This document shows, piece by piece, positions 1 through 8,307 of a stretch of DNA of 64,000 nucleotides (its first letter is position 1; the number at the start of each line of letters is the position of its first letter). This DNA comes from Vibrio sp. SCSIO 43136. Its GTDB lineage: Bacteria > Pseudomonadota > Gammaproteobacteria > Enterobacterales > Vibrionaceae. The notes below the pieces were generated by a model that worked only from the letters and a program-made list of their open reading frames with translations, was not told the origin of the DNA and made no database searches. The stretch covers positions 2,232,001-2,296,000 of the forward strand of contig NZ_CP071848.1 of the NCBI RefSeq assembly GCF_023716565.1, read 5' to 3'. Made by a program: the position numbers and the translations under genes.

Positions 1-731
1 ACCTTAGCGCGACTCAAACGCGCCATCTTACCAAAACCTTTTAACGTCGCTTTTTCCGTACCGAAGAATGGCACAAACACTGAGTTCTCTGCACCATGAT
101 CTTCATCAGGCAGGTAATACGCCATGTAGCCATCTTTGATAGAACGAATGTAAGGTTTGATACCAGCGTGACGAGGCACGATTCGACCGCCGTAGCGCAT
201 GCGCTGCACATTCATCAGCCAGTCGCCGATTGGGTTTTTCTGCGGACGGATCATGATAACTACGTCATGACCGTATGAGGAGAAATACATGCCAGTATAA
301 TCAATCGCCCAACAGTGGGGTACCAATGCAATTACCTTCTCCCCTTTTTCCAAAAGTGGGAATAGGTGTTCTCCTCCATAGACTTCCCCACGGCTTTGAT
401 TGTACTTTTTGCTGCGTACGGTCAGCTCGGCGTAACCGAAGAAAAACTGCGCTGCGACTTCATACATTTTCTCCAGCAGTTGCTGGCGCTCTTGTGGCGA
501 TTTTTCTGGATAACATAGCTCGATATTTTTCTTAGCTCGACGCAAGGCACCAGATTCTCGCTTGGCAAAGAATTTCGATACACGAGCGGCCACTTTGTCT
601 CGAAGACGGAAAGGTACAAAGGCAAGAATCAGAGCCAAGCCCACGGCGATCCACATCGGCCAATGTTTAGGGTGAAGAAACGACCATTGAAAGGTCGGGT
701 TGTATAAATGCTTATTGATATTGTCGCTCAT
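1..731 (-). CDS. lpxM: Lipid A secondary acyltransferase, LpxM/MsbB type (partial, 3' end outside window)
   Basis: Inner-membrane enzyme that adds a secondary acyl chain to Kdo2-lipid A. The reading frame is open from an ATG at 731 down to base 1, so about 243 N-terminal residues are visible and the C-terminus is missing. The catalytic HX4D motif of the LPLAT family is present near residue 138 (VPHCWAID), matching the VPHGWAVD of E. coli LpxM. Further family blocks are MRYGGR, GIKP and YYLPDEDHG. A hydrophobic segment lies near residues 27-42. It is divergent from the HIT gene. The family call is firm, but the acyl chain used is not visible: the Vibrio enzyme of this type can transfer a hydroxylated chain (LpxN). 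Confidence 0.85.
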   Translation of the reverse strand, partial: MSDNINKHLYNPTFQWSFLHPKHWPMWIAVGLALILAFVPFRLRDKVAARVSKFFAKRESGALRRAKKNIELCYPEKSPQERQQLLEKMYEVAAQFFFGYAELTVRSKKYNQSRGEVYGGEHLFPLLEKGEKVIALVPHCWAIDYTGMYFSSYGHDVVIMIRPQKNPIGDWLMNVQRMRYGGRIVPRHAGIKPYIRSIKDGYMAYYLPDEDHGAENSVFVPFFGTEKATLKGFGKMARLSRAK

Positions 732-805
732 AGAGGCACATTTTCCTGTTCGCTGTGGCGCGTTATGGTATAACAAAGCGTGTCTAAAACAAAATCACGT
801 AAGTT

Positions 806-1234
806 ATGGAATTTTCTCTACATCCTCAGCTGGACAAGGATACCAGCACCATTGGTGAGTTTCCGCTTTGCCTCGCTCTTCTGCATTATGACAACGCCGT
901 GCCTTGGGTCATTTTGGTACCCAAAATTGCCGATATCACCGAGCTTCACCAACTGCCAATGAAAAAGCAGCAACAGTATTTGAGTGAGTCTCAAGCGGTT
1001 GCCCATACGCTTGAGCGCTGCTTTGAGCCCGACAAACTCAATATTGGTATGCTGGGCAACATTGTTTCACAGCTTCATATCCATCATATCGCTCGTTTTA
1101 AATCTGACCCAGTATGGCCTGGTCCGGTGTGGGGAAACACATCTGGACAAAAACGTTCGGACAGCGACCAGCAACAGATGCTCAAACAACTTAGAACAGA
1201 GTTAGTAAAATTCCCTGAGTTTGTTTCTCACTGA
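806..1234 (+). CDS. HIT-domain (histidine triad) protein
   Basis: 142-residue protein of the histidine triad nucleotide hydrolase/transferase superfamily. The triad appears as QLHIHHIAR near residues 89-97, within the usual H-x-H-x-H pattern. PVWPGPVWG follows, as in the bacterial HIT group that is mostly uncharacterised. Length is normal for a single-domain HIT protein. It is likely cytoplasmic and acts on a nucleotide monophosphate ester, but the substrate cannot be read from sequence. It stands alone, divergent from lpxM, and is followed closely by a strong terminator. Confidence 0.8.
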   Translation: MEFSLHPQLDKDTSTIGEFPLCLALLHYDNAVPWVILVPKIADITELHQLPMKKQQQYLSESQAVAHTLERCFEPDKLNIGMLGNIVSQLHIHHIARFKSDPVWPGPVWGNTSGQKRSDSDQQQMLKQLRTELVKFPEFVSH

Positions 1235-1260
1235 TACCCGATACCACCTTTAAAAATAAA

Positions 1261-1295
1261 AAAGCGCCTCTAACATCAGAGGCGCTTTCTTATTT
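1261..1295 (+). terminator. Rho-independent terminator of the HIT gene
   Basis: An 11-bp perfect stem (1261-1271 with 1278-1288) is followed by a T-rich tract. It lies 26 bases after the stop of the HIT gene. Confidence 0.9.
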
Positions 1296-1499
1296 TTCAT
1301 GCCATGCACGGCAAAACAACGTTAATTTCGTCAATTTAGTACTCGTCAAAAACGTAAAAATAGCTAAAACGACCCAGCAGAAACCATAGTCCAAACCTTT
1401 TCTCACTGCTAATCAACCTCAACAAAACCCCGTAAGCCATTGATTAAATTAAACTTTAAACCAGTGTCGGATTTCTTATGGCTAATGGCGTTAATTCAC

Positions 1500-1661
1500 T
1501 AAGGAAATTAAGTGGGGGTACGTATAGTGAACCCATCTCGAGGAGATACTCCTCTTTGAATTCCAGAAGTGATGTAGTTCGCTACATCACTCCGGCAGCA
1601 AGCGAAGGTGTCGTTGGCACCCGTGGTATAGTCCCCCCGGCTATACCACGTTATTTTTTTT
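1500..1661 (+). ncRNA. Candidate structured small RNA with its own terminator
   Basis: Four consecutive hairpins lie on the plus strand: 1540-1545/1549-1554; 1568-1577/1582-1591 (10 bp, UUCG loop); 1607-1612/1616-1621; and 1622-1631/1641-1650 (10 bp). The last runs into an 11-base tract with ten T's at 1651-1661, so it is an intrinsic terminator for plus-strand transcription. No plus-strand gene precedes it after the HIT terminator at 1261-1288, so the terminated transcript must start between about 1290 and 1540. A 96-codon frame from 1478 crosses the hairpins and runs into the minus-strand lipoprotein gene, so I do not consider it coding. I do not recognise the RNA. The 5' end is unknown and 1500 is only nominal. 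Confidence 0.5.
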
Positions 1662-1676
1662 CTGCTTCTCTAGGAA

Positions 1677-2231
1677 TTACTCTTCCGATGAACTTGGGAA
1701 TCTACCTTCACCGTTTTTCAGCGGCAGTTCAACCACCAGTTCTCCATCTCGATATACCTTCAACTTAGAATACTTAGCGTCATCCACTTTCAGTGCAGTA
1801 AAAGCATTGATTGAAAAAGTCGACTGACGGTACTCGCGTTCTAGGTGATAGTGCAAATGCAGCTCTCCATCGACCCCAACTAACTGATCAACAATAAACA
1901 GCTCTCGCTGCTCTTCTGGGGCCATGACACTCTCTGCAACAGTCACATACAAGTAGTGTTCGAATTCATGTTCGCTAGGCATCTTTTTGGCATTTTCGTC
2001 GATCACACCATAACCAAATGAAGCGATGCCATAGGCATTGAGATAACCTTGCTCTGTGCGAGAGACAGCAGCAAATACAGGGGAATCTTGCGTATCCCAA
2101 CCATGTACGAAGTTATCATAAGTATGGCTAGGAACTTGTTCGAAAACGATATTGCCTTCCACAGGCGATTTAGACGTCATGGCACAACCATTCAAAAGAA
2201 GTAGCGCAATTAGAGAGTAAAATTTTTTCAT
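1677..2231 (-). CDS. Predicted lipoprotein of unknown function
   Basis: I do not recognise this family. The chosen ATG at 2231 gives a 184-residue protein with a classic lipoprotein signal: MKK, a leucine-rich core and the lipobox LLNGC, with lipidated Cys at about 16. A longer frame from a TTG at 2261 would bury the signal peptide and is unlikely. The mature part is mixed polar, with acidic patches and no recognised catalytic motif. It lies just downstream of, and on the same strand as, the large membrane AraC regulator (gap about 90 bases), so the two could be functionally linked. That is inference from position only. Confidence 0.65.
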   Translation of the reverse strand: MKKFYSLIALLLLNGCAMTSKSPVEGNIVFEQVPSHTYDNFVHGWDTQDSPVFAAVSRTEQGYLNAYGIASFGYGVIDENAKKMPSEHEFEHYLYVTVAESVMAPEEQRELFIVDQLVGVDGELHLHYHLEREYRQSTFSINAFTALKVDDAKYSKLKVYRDGELVVELPLKNGEGRFPSSSEE

Positions 2232-2323
2232 GTTTCTGTATTCGATGTTGGACAACATCAAACACTTTAACGTCGACGATGAGACTAAATGTCAATTAGA
2301 TGTGAATTTGATTTAATGTAAAA

Positions 2324-5300
2324 TTAACTGCCAAGCTCGCCCGTCTGGCTCTCAACAAATTGTGAAGGAGATATTCCAAAATAGTGTTTAAAGCGCTGAC
2401 TAAAGTAGGAAGGGTCGTTAAACCCTGAGTCAAACGCTACCTCAGAAACTTTCTGCCCAGCCATCAGCAGCTGACATGCTTGCTCAAGGCGCACTTGGTT
2501 TAGGTATTCTTTAAAGGTTTTATCGGTTTGCTGTTTGAACTTACGCTGCAAGCTTCGCTCCGACACATAAAGCAGCTTCGCCATTTGCGAGGTACCAAAG
2601 TCAGGGTTTTGATAGTGATCGTCCACCAGCTGGTAAACCTTCGCCAACCATGGGTCGAGTTCTTCTTGCGGTTTAGCCATTGGACCTGCTTGAATCGCCT
2701 CATTGGTCAGCCACTGGCTAAGCTCAATATTCTGCTGCTCTTGATTTTCAGGTGCGGTTGGCCACAATACTTCGACTTCGACACACCCTTTATGGTTGTG
2801 GAAAAAGCGACACTCTCCGCCACTGGCGATAGCGAAACGTCGGATATTCGCCAAACTTGCATCGGTTAGAACATTGAAATGATGGCTTTGCTCGCCTTTA
2901 TCAACGCTAGAATAGTTGTATACCTCTTGGTTGGTAAATTGACGTCCCTGATCAACCACCACAAAGCCAACGCCTTCCGTGCCAGTCACTAAGCTTAGCT
3001 CGATCTGTTGACCTCTTTTACTACGGCGAATGGCGTTATAAAGCATGCCATGCAGCACCAAGTCGAGATTAAACCCGTTGGCTTGGGCAAATACTTCACT
3101 ACCCTGAGCATGAAAATTAAATTGCAGACCATGTCTCTTAAACACATCTTTCAATGTTAGCAGTACCGCATCAACCACGGCATTAAGTTCAAATACAGCA
3201 ACTTCTTGAACTCGGTTGGGTTTAACGCTGATGATTTGACGCAAGTGAGCCATCGCCGCCAACAACGCTTGATTGCTCTGAAGATCAGACTGCATGGCTG
3301 GATGGCCGAGTGCTTTATGCGCAGATATCGCCAAATGATCGATGTAGTCTTGTCGAGTTTGAAACTGCTTGGTGATTTGAGTATTGCTTTGTACTAGAGC
3401 ATCACTCTGGTGCCTTAACTGGCTAGTCCTCAAGTCTACTTTTTCTTTCAAGGTACGGTTCATCTGGAGCACTTGCTGAGCGCGCCACGCATAGAGCAAG
3501 CCAATCGCAATCACGAGTGCTGCGGCGCACAAGATTATGAACCACTGCGACATAAACCATGGGGTCTGGATGCGAAAAGCCAACGAAGTAGGCTGAGGTG
3601 AGCGGTTTATCTGCCCGACCGTTCTAAGCTCGAGTTGATACTCACCCGGCAGTAAGTAGTCAATGGTGAGTTGAGCACCACCAAATGGTAACCAAACTTC
3701 TTGCTCTGCGACTCCTTTACCTAATAAGCGATACTCCAAGTTCCAGATATCAAAATCAGGCAAGACTCCCATAGTAAAAGTGATCGCTTTTCCATGGGGA
3801 AACTCAAACGACGCATTACTTGCAGGTGCTAGAGCAATGGCCTGCCTATCCATCTGTACCAATCCAACCTTTACTCGACTGGGTGGGATCTTGGTTGAAA
3901 TAAGATCCTGAGGGTTAAAGCTGATCACTCCAAGCCTTGAGCCAAAGCTTAAGTTATTGCTGTGCGAATTGTAGTGACACATAGAAGGCAAAAACTCATT
4001 GTTGATCACGCCAAATGGCGCACCAAAATGTCGGACTAATGCCCCATGATGATCGTAAAGGCTCAAGCCTTTAGAGCTACTGAGCCACATACCCGAAGGT
4101 GTCGAGAGCAAGCAAAGTGCTTTGATGTCAGGCTCATAAAGCGTTAAACGCTGGACACTGTCTATCGACTTACCATAACTGATCACCCCGGTCGAATTCA
4201 CTAACCAGTGGTCAGAGTGAGAAGTTTCCGCCAAGCTTAAAACATTCCCGACCAAAGAACTCGGGAAGTGCTTTAAACTAAATTCACCCGGCGTGTGCCG
4301 AAACAATCCATTATCTGCAATAATCCAACTGCTTCCATCACGTGCGTGGAGCACATTTCGAATAATAGGCGCTTGGTGATTATCGTTAACCCACCCCAAA
4401 TCAAAGCTCTTATATTCTCCTGTCTGGAGATCTAGCCGAACTAAACCATTAGCTACCGATAACCAAAGTTTTCCTTGGTGATCAAGACTGATCAGTTCAA
4501 TGTTGGTAAGAACAAACTCATCTGGTAGCGTCTGCTCTTGCAATATTCTCGCTTCAAGATCGTAACGATAGACCCCCATGCGAGTCGCTAGCCAAACGTT
4601 ATTTCTGTCGATTTCTAAATCATTGACTCGCCCCGAGTACACCGCCGTTAACTCGGCCTGATTATGATAGTAAAAAGCCCCTGAGCTGGTCGCAAGCCAT
4701 GAAACGCCTTGGCTATCTGAGGCGATAGCATTGATTGTGCCTACAGGAGAATCCGCACTAGAGAATCGTTCAAAGAGTTGACTATACAAGGAGTAATACT
4801 TGATCCCCTTGTTAGTGGCAATCCAAAGTCCCCCCTGTTTGTCATTAATGATGTCGTAAACACGTTGCCCCCCAAGAGAGTACTCTTGGTCAAAACTGCC
4901 TTCAAAGTGGCGGACAGAACCATCACCAAAATGATAGGTATAAAGACCGCTGTCACTGCCTACCCAATAACCCGACTGGGTTTCTGTGATCGCATGTACG
5001 ACCGCATGACCAAAATGCGCCACGGTGACGGCTGGTTGGTGGATATTGATGATCCTTGCGCCATTTTGTTCACCTATCACCAACTCTTCTCGAGTCGGTG
5101 AATAGTGGATGGTCTTTGCGTTAACTTGTGCAGATTTTCGAATATGGCGAAACTGCCCATCCCGACCCACGTAAATGCCAGAGGTGGTCGCCAGCACCCA
5201 GCTAGTTTTGACTAACGCAACGTCATTAATCTGTACTTTTTTGCCAAGACTACGTTGATAGATGGTGCTGAGTGGATATTCGGCAAATGCTTTCGTTACT

Positions 5301-5743
5301 GTGTTATAGGTGTAGAAATAGGCATCACTTGTCATCCATATGTACTCTTTTTCAGAGCCAATGTTAGTGATGTTACGACCATTTCCAAGTTGAAGAACCA
5401 CTTGCGGGGTTTGTGATGGCTTGAAGCAGTAAAGCTTGTTGCCCTCTGCATACCAAAAATTCTGCTGATGATAGGTGACGGTTTCTAGAGTGGAGTCAAA
5501 CACACTGCCCGAGCGAGGTAGCATGTGCTGGCCGTCGAAAAAGCGCAATTGCCCTTTGTTGTCGTGAATCCATAACCCTCCCCCTTCGGCGCTAAACAGT
5601 TTGTTAGCGACGATAAACTGCCCTTGTTGCTCAAAGGGCAACGGATAAAACACTGATGATGCAAACGCTGAACTGGAGCTTATTAATAGTAAACACCACA
5701 GCATCAAAGAGTTTAGGTTCATAGAGAGCAGGTATCGATTCAC
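2324..5743 (-). CDS. Membrane-anchored AraC-family regulator with periplasmic propeller sensor and degenerate kinase core
   Basis: 1139 residues. Order: signal peptide or N-terminal anchor (about 1-30), a long periplasmic region with WIA/WLA-type propeller repeats (Reg_prop-like, about 40-620), a Y_Y_Y-like Ig domain (about 650-715), one TM helix (about 730-752), a dimerisation helix region (about 765-830), a HATPase-like region (about 860-960), then an AraC HTH at the C-terminus (about 1060-1134, two HTHs with FNDPSYFSQRFKHYFGISP). This resembles the hybrid one-protein two-component systems of Bacteroidetes, but no receiver domain sits between kinase and HTH. The H-box is poor (AHKALGHP), G1 is DQGRQF and no clear G2 is visible, so it may be a pseudokinase that signals by conformation. 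The start is either GTG 5743 or ATG 5722; neither has a good SD. The ligand is unknown. Confidence 0.8.
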   Translation of the reverse strand: MNRYLLSMNLNSLMLWCLLLISSSSAFASSVFYPLPFEQQGQFIVANKLFSAEGGGLWIHDNKGQLRFFDGQHMLPRSGSVFDSTLETVTYHQQNFWYAEGNKLYCFKPSQTPQVVLQLGNGRNITNIGSEKEYIWMTSDAYFYTYNTVTKAFAEYPLSTIYQRSLGKKVQINDVALVKTSWVLATTSGIYVGRDGQFRHIRKSAQVNAKTIHYSPTREELVIGEQNGARIINIHQPAVTVAHFGHAVVHAITETQSGYWVGSDSGLYTYHFGDGSVRHFEGSFDQEYSLGGQRVYDIINDKQGGLWIATNKGIKYYSLYSQLFERFSSADSPVGTINAIASDSQGVSWLATSSGAFYYHNQAELTAVYSGRVNDLEIDRNNVWLATRMGVYRYDLEARILQEQTLPDEFVLTNIELISLDHQGKLWLSVANGLVRLDLQTGEYKSFDLGWVNDNHQAPIIRNVLHARDGSSWIIADNGLFRHTPGEFSLKHFPSSLVGNVLSLAETSHSDHWLVNSTGVISYGKSIDSVQRLTLYEPDIKALCLLSTPSGMWLSSSKGLSLYDHHGALVRHFGAPFGVINNEFLPSMCHYNSHSNNLSFGSRLGVISFNPQDLISTKIPPSRVKVGLVQMDRQAIALAPASNASFEFPHGKAITFTMGVLPDFDIWNLEYRLLGKGVAEQEVWLPFGGAQLTIDYLLPGEYQLELRTVGQINRSPQPTSLAFRIQTPWFMSQWFIILCAAALVIAIGLLYAWRAQQVLQMNRTLKEKVDLRTSQLRHQSDALVQSNTQITKQFQTRQDYIDHLAISAHKALGHPAMQSDLQSNQALLAAMAHLRQIISVKPNRVQEVAVFELNAVVDAVLLTLKDVFKRHGLQFNFHAQGSEVFAQANGFNLDLVLHGMLYNAIRRSKRGQQIELSLVTGTEGVGFVVVDQGRQFTNQEVYNYSSVDKGEQSHHFNVLTDASLANIRRFAIASGGECRFFHNHKGCVEVEVLWPTAPENQEQQNIELSQWLTNEAIQAGPMAKPQEELDPWLAKVYQLVDDHYQNPDFGTSQMAKLLYVSERSLQRKFKQQTDKTFKEYLNQVRLEQACQLLMAGQKVSEVAFDSGFNDPSYFSQRFKHYFGISPSQFVESQTGELGS

Positions 5744-5836
5744 ACAAAAAGCTTAGCTGATGTTGGCCATCACTAAGCTCTAATTAATTTGAGATAAAAA
5801 TTATCTCTTAAAGGTAATCGAAAAACCGCTAAGAAA

Positions 5837-5860
5837 AAAGGTGTATCGAAATACACCTTT
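5837..5860 (-). terminator. Terminator of the znuA-M23 operon
   Basis: A 10-bp perfect stem (5837-5846/5851-5860) with a UUCG loop on the minus-strand RNA, followed on that strand by a T-rich tract. It lies just after the stop of the M23 gene at 5869. Confidence 0.85.
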
Positions 5861-5868
5861 GTTATTTG

Positions 5869-7218
5869 TTATGCCTGATCACGTAAAGCTGTGAGTACAC
5901 TCTTGGCTTGTGATATAAACGCACTGCGCTCACTTTTTGCGATTGGTGCCGCTTGAGGTAGCGGTACTTTCATCGCATTGACCGGTCGGCCATGTTTGAT
6001 CAACTCATAGTGCAAGTGCGGACCTGTCGAACGGCCAGTATTACCACTTAATGCAATTTTCTGACCTCGAGTCACACGCTGCCCTGGTTTAACCAAAATT
6101 CTATGCAGGTGCAGGTAGCGAGTCATATACTCTCGACCATGTTTAATCACGACATAGTTACCAGCAAGTGGGTGTTTCTGAGCTTTAACGACTACGCCAT
6201 CTCCCGTTGCCATGATCGGCGTACCTATCGGAGTGGCAAAGTCAGTACCATTGTGCGGGGCAACTCGTCCCGTCACTGGATGGCGACGATTCGGGTTAAA
6301 CGGAGAGCTGATACGGTAACGTTTGTTGGTCGGTAGGCGGTTAAATGCCCGAGATAGGCTTTCACCTTTTACATCGTAAAAATGACCGTCGCTTGCCTTA
6401 ATAGCGGTGTACTCTTTGCCACCACTTTTGTATAAAAGCGCTGACACTTCACCGCGTCCGACTGGTTTTCCATCAATGAATTCTTTATTGACCTTAACCG
6501 CAAAAGAGTCGCCTTTGCGTGCCGAGCGACCAAAGTTGAACTTCCACTGCATAGCGTTAGACAAAGTGATGATCTGTCCATCGGTTAAGCCCGCAGACTT
6601 GGCCGCATTGTAGAAGTTGTCAGTCACACGACCTGATAGGAAAATAGGTTGGATCTCACCTTGAGTTTCGATTTTCTCAAAATGGTATTTGTCGTCTTGC
6701 CAAGTATAAACGTCCGCGGTCTTTGCACTGCGCTCAATACGTAGCTCGAGGATTTTACCTTCATCATCTACCTGCCACTCGAGGTTCATGCCCGGATTCA
6801 CTCGTTCAAGTGAGCGGTCGACACCTATCATGGCGTACATGTCGCGCGAGCTTAATCCGTACTGAGAAAAAATCGCACTGACTAGCTCATTTTTGGCCAC
6901 GACATGGCTGTGTTTAACTGGCTCGGCTTCGAGTTCGTAATCGAGTTCATCCTTGGGGGCAGAAAATTCAGGAGCATTAGAATCAATTTGCTCACCTAAA
7001 GGTTCGCTGAAAGGTTCGCTATCTTGATCGGCTAAAGAAGATTGTTGTTCAGTGGTGATTTCAATCGGTTTTCGAGAAACCTCATGAGTGACTTCAACAA
7101 CGTTTGGGGTCCAAAGCATAAATGCACTTGTGAGAGCAAATGCACCCATGATGGCGGTACGGTGGTTTTTAGATAAACGCTGCCACGTCAATGTGGCAGC
7201 GTTTTGAAAATTTGTCAT
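5869..7218 (-). CDS. M23 family zinc endopeptidase of peptidoglycan (MepM/ShyA-ShyB type)
   Basis: 449-residue periplasmic DD-endopeptidase that cuts peptide cross-links so the wall can expand. An N-terminal membrane anchor lies near residues 20-38, then a low-complexity acidic linker, an OapA/LysM-like region (about 105-175), and a C-terminal M23 (LytM) domain. Zinc ligands are visible as HNGTD and GPHLHYEL, with HGREYMTRYLHL between them. Its ATG overlaps the znuA stop by four bases (ATGA), so it is translationally coupled to znuA and should share the Zur-controlled promoter. E. coli mepM also sits by znuA but is divergent from it. From memory, V. cholerae ShyB is a Zur-controlled member, which fits here. 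Confidence 0.9.
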   Translation of the reverse strand: MTNFQNAATLTWQRLSKNHRTAIMGAFALTSAFMLWTPNVVEVTHEVSRKPIEITTEQQSSLADQDSEPFSEPLGEQIDSNAPEFSAPKDELDYELEAEPVKHSHVVAKNELVSAIFSQYGLSSRDMYAMIGVDRSLERVNPGMNLEWQVDDEGKILELRIERSAKTADVYTWQDDKYHFEKIETQGEIQPIFLSGRVTDNFYNAAKSAGLTDGQIITLSNAMQWKFNFGRSARKGDSFAVKVNKEFIDGKPVGRGEVSALLYKSGGKEYTAIKASDGHFYDVKGESLSRAFNRLPTNKRYRISSPFNPNRRHPVTGRVAPHNGTDFATPIGTPIMATGDGVVVKAQKHPLAGNYVVIKHGREYMTRYLHLHRILVKPGQRVTRGQKIALSGNTGRSTGPHLHYELIKHGRPVNAMKVPLPQAAPIAKSERSAFISQAKSVLTALRDQA

Positions 7219-8222
7219 TCAGATAAACAGCTAGAAAATTGGGAACCAAGTGACTTTAAGAAGTCGAAATACGCCCCCTGCTGAACCTTCACGTCCACAC
7301 CAAGTGGATCAAGAACTCCCTGATTAACTTCTGTACCACGGGTCACAGAATTAATCACTGCAGGGGTAAACTGAGGTTCAGAGAATACGCAATGTGCGTC
7401 CTTGGATTCAAGCTTTTTGCGAATATTTATCAAAGTTTTTGCACCCGGCTTACGCTCAGGGTTTACCGTGAAGTGACCAAGGTTGTTCAAGCCAAAGTAA
7501 TTCTCATAGTAGCCATATGCGTCATGGAACACAAAATAACCTTGCTCTTTTACTGGCTCTAACTGCGCTTTCAGCTCCACCAGAGTCGCTTCTAGGTTGG
7601 TTTCAAACGCCGTTAGGTTCGCTTGGTATTTCGCTTGGTTGCTTGGGTCAATTTCAGACAATTTGGTCGCAATTGCATGTGCAATTTGCGCAGCTTGCTC
7701 AGGCCCTAGCCAAACGTGCATGTCATGAGTGCCGTGGTCATGGCCGTGATCATCATGATGTTTGTGGCTATCGTGATCATGTTTATCATGATCGTGGCCG
7801 TCGTGATCGTGATGGGCGTGCTCATCATGGTCATGATGCTCGTGCTTGTCGTGATCATGTTTATCACCATGGTTCCCACAGTTGCAGCCACCATACTTTC
7901 TGAACTTAATACCCTGCTGGTCTTTTAAAGCAAAAGAACCTTCGTGCTTTTCCAGCACATCGTGCATAAAGGTTTCCAGATCCTCACCAACCCAAATCAC
8001 TAAATCCGCATTGCGAATCTTTTTCAGATCTGAAGGTTTTAGGGCATAATCATGCGGTGATGTATTCGTGCCTAGCAATACATCTGACTCTGCAACTCCT
8101 TGCGTAATCTCATTGGTAATTAGCTGTACTGGTTTAATTGAGCTCAGTACGTTGGTTGCATTCGCTATGCTTGAGATAGAGCATAATGCGATAGACGCAG
8201 ACAATAGGCCTAAACGAAACAT
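7215..8222 (-). CDS. znuA: Zinc ABC transporter substrate-binding protein ZnuA
   Basis: 335-residue periplasmic zinc-binding protein that delivers zinc to ZnuBC. The signal peptide ends around ANA (residue 22). The cluster A-I fold is shown by SPHDYALKPSD (first His ligand), a His/Asp-rich loop at about residues 115-168, DMHVWLGPEQA (second His), FHDAYGYYENYF (third His) and the SEPQF region. The long His/Asp loop is the hallmark that separates zinc from manganese binders. It is divergent from znuCB across an 85-bp gap holding a Zur-like palindrome, and overlaps the M23 gene downstream by ATGA. Confidence 0.97.
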   Translation of the reverse strand: MFRLGLLSASIALCSISSIANATNVLSSIKPVQLITNEITQGVAESDVLLGTNTSPHDYALKPSDLKKIRNADLVIWVGEDLETFMHDVLEKHEGSFALKDQQGIKFRKYGGCNCGNHGDKHDHDKHEHHDHDEHAHHDHDGHDHDKHDHDSHKHHDDHGHDHGTHDMHVWLGPEQAAQIAHAIATKLSEIDPSNQAKYQANLTAFETNLEATLVELKAQLEPVKEQGYFVFHDAYGYYENYFGLNNLGHFTVNPERKPGAKTLINIRKKLESKDAHCVFSEPQFTPAVINSVTRGTEVNQGVLDPLGVDVKVQQGAYFDFLKSLGSQFSSCLSE

Positions 8223-8260
8223 TTTTCCCTCTACTGATTTAGTTGATTGGTCGAGAATGA

Positions 8261-8287
8261 GAATTAATGTTACTTTATAACATATTC
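8261..8287. promoter_or_regulatory. Zur box candidate between znuA and znuC
   Basis: The inverted repeat ATGTTA-N5-TAACAT lies at 8267-8283, within an AT-rich frame flanked by GAAT and ATTC. It resembles the E. coli Zur consensus (GAAATGTTATA-N-TATAACATTTC) and sits between two divergent zinc-uptake operons. Read by eye; binding is inferred. Confidence 0.75.
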
Positions 8288-8307
8288 AATTTGCAACTCA
8301 GGTTCAC

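Noticed and set aside
1500..1661. Integron attC site or VCR repeat
   Set aside because: No attC-type ends (GTTRRRY/RYYYAAC) and no cassette array nearby; the T tract fits a terminator instead.
1478..1768. 96-codon plus-strand frame over the hairpin region
   Set aside because: It reads through the terminator stem and T tract and into the opposite lipoprotein gene, and the product resembles no protein I know.
2324..5743. Ordinary hybrid two-component system (with receiver)
   Set aside because: No receiver domain with its conserved Asp and Lys is visible between the kinase-like region and the HTH.
7517..7928. Several frames opposite the znuA His-rich segment
   Set aside because: They are mirror frames of the repetitive His/Asp codons and have no gene-like start.
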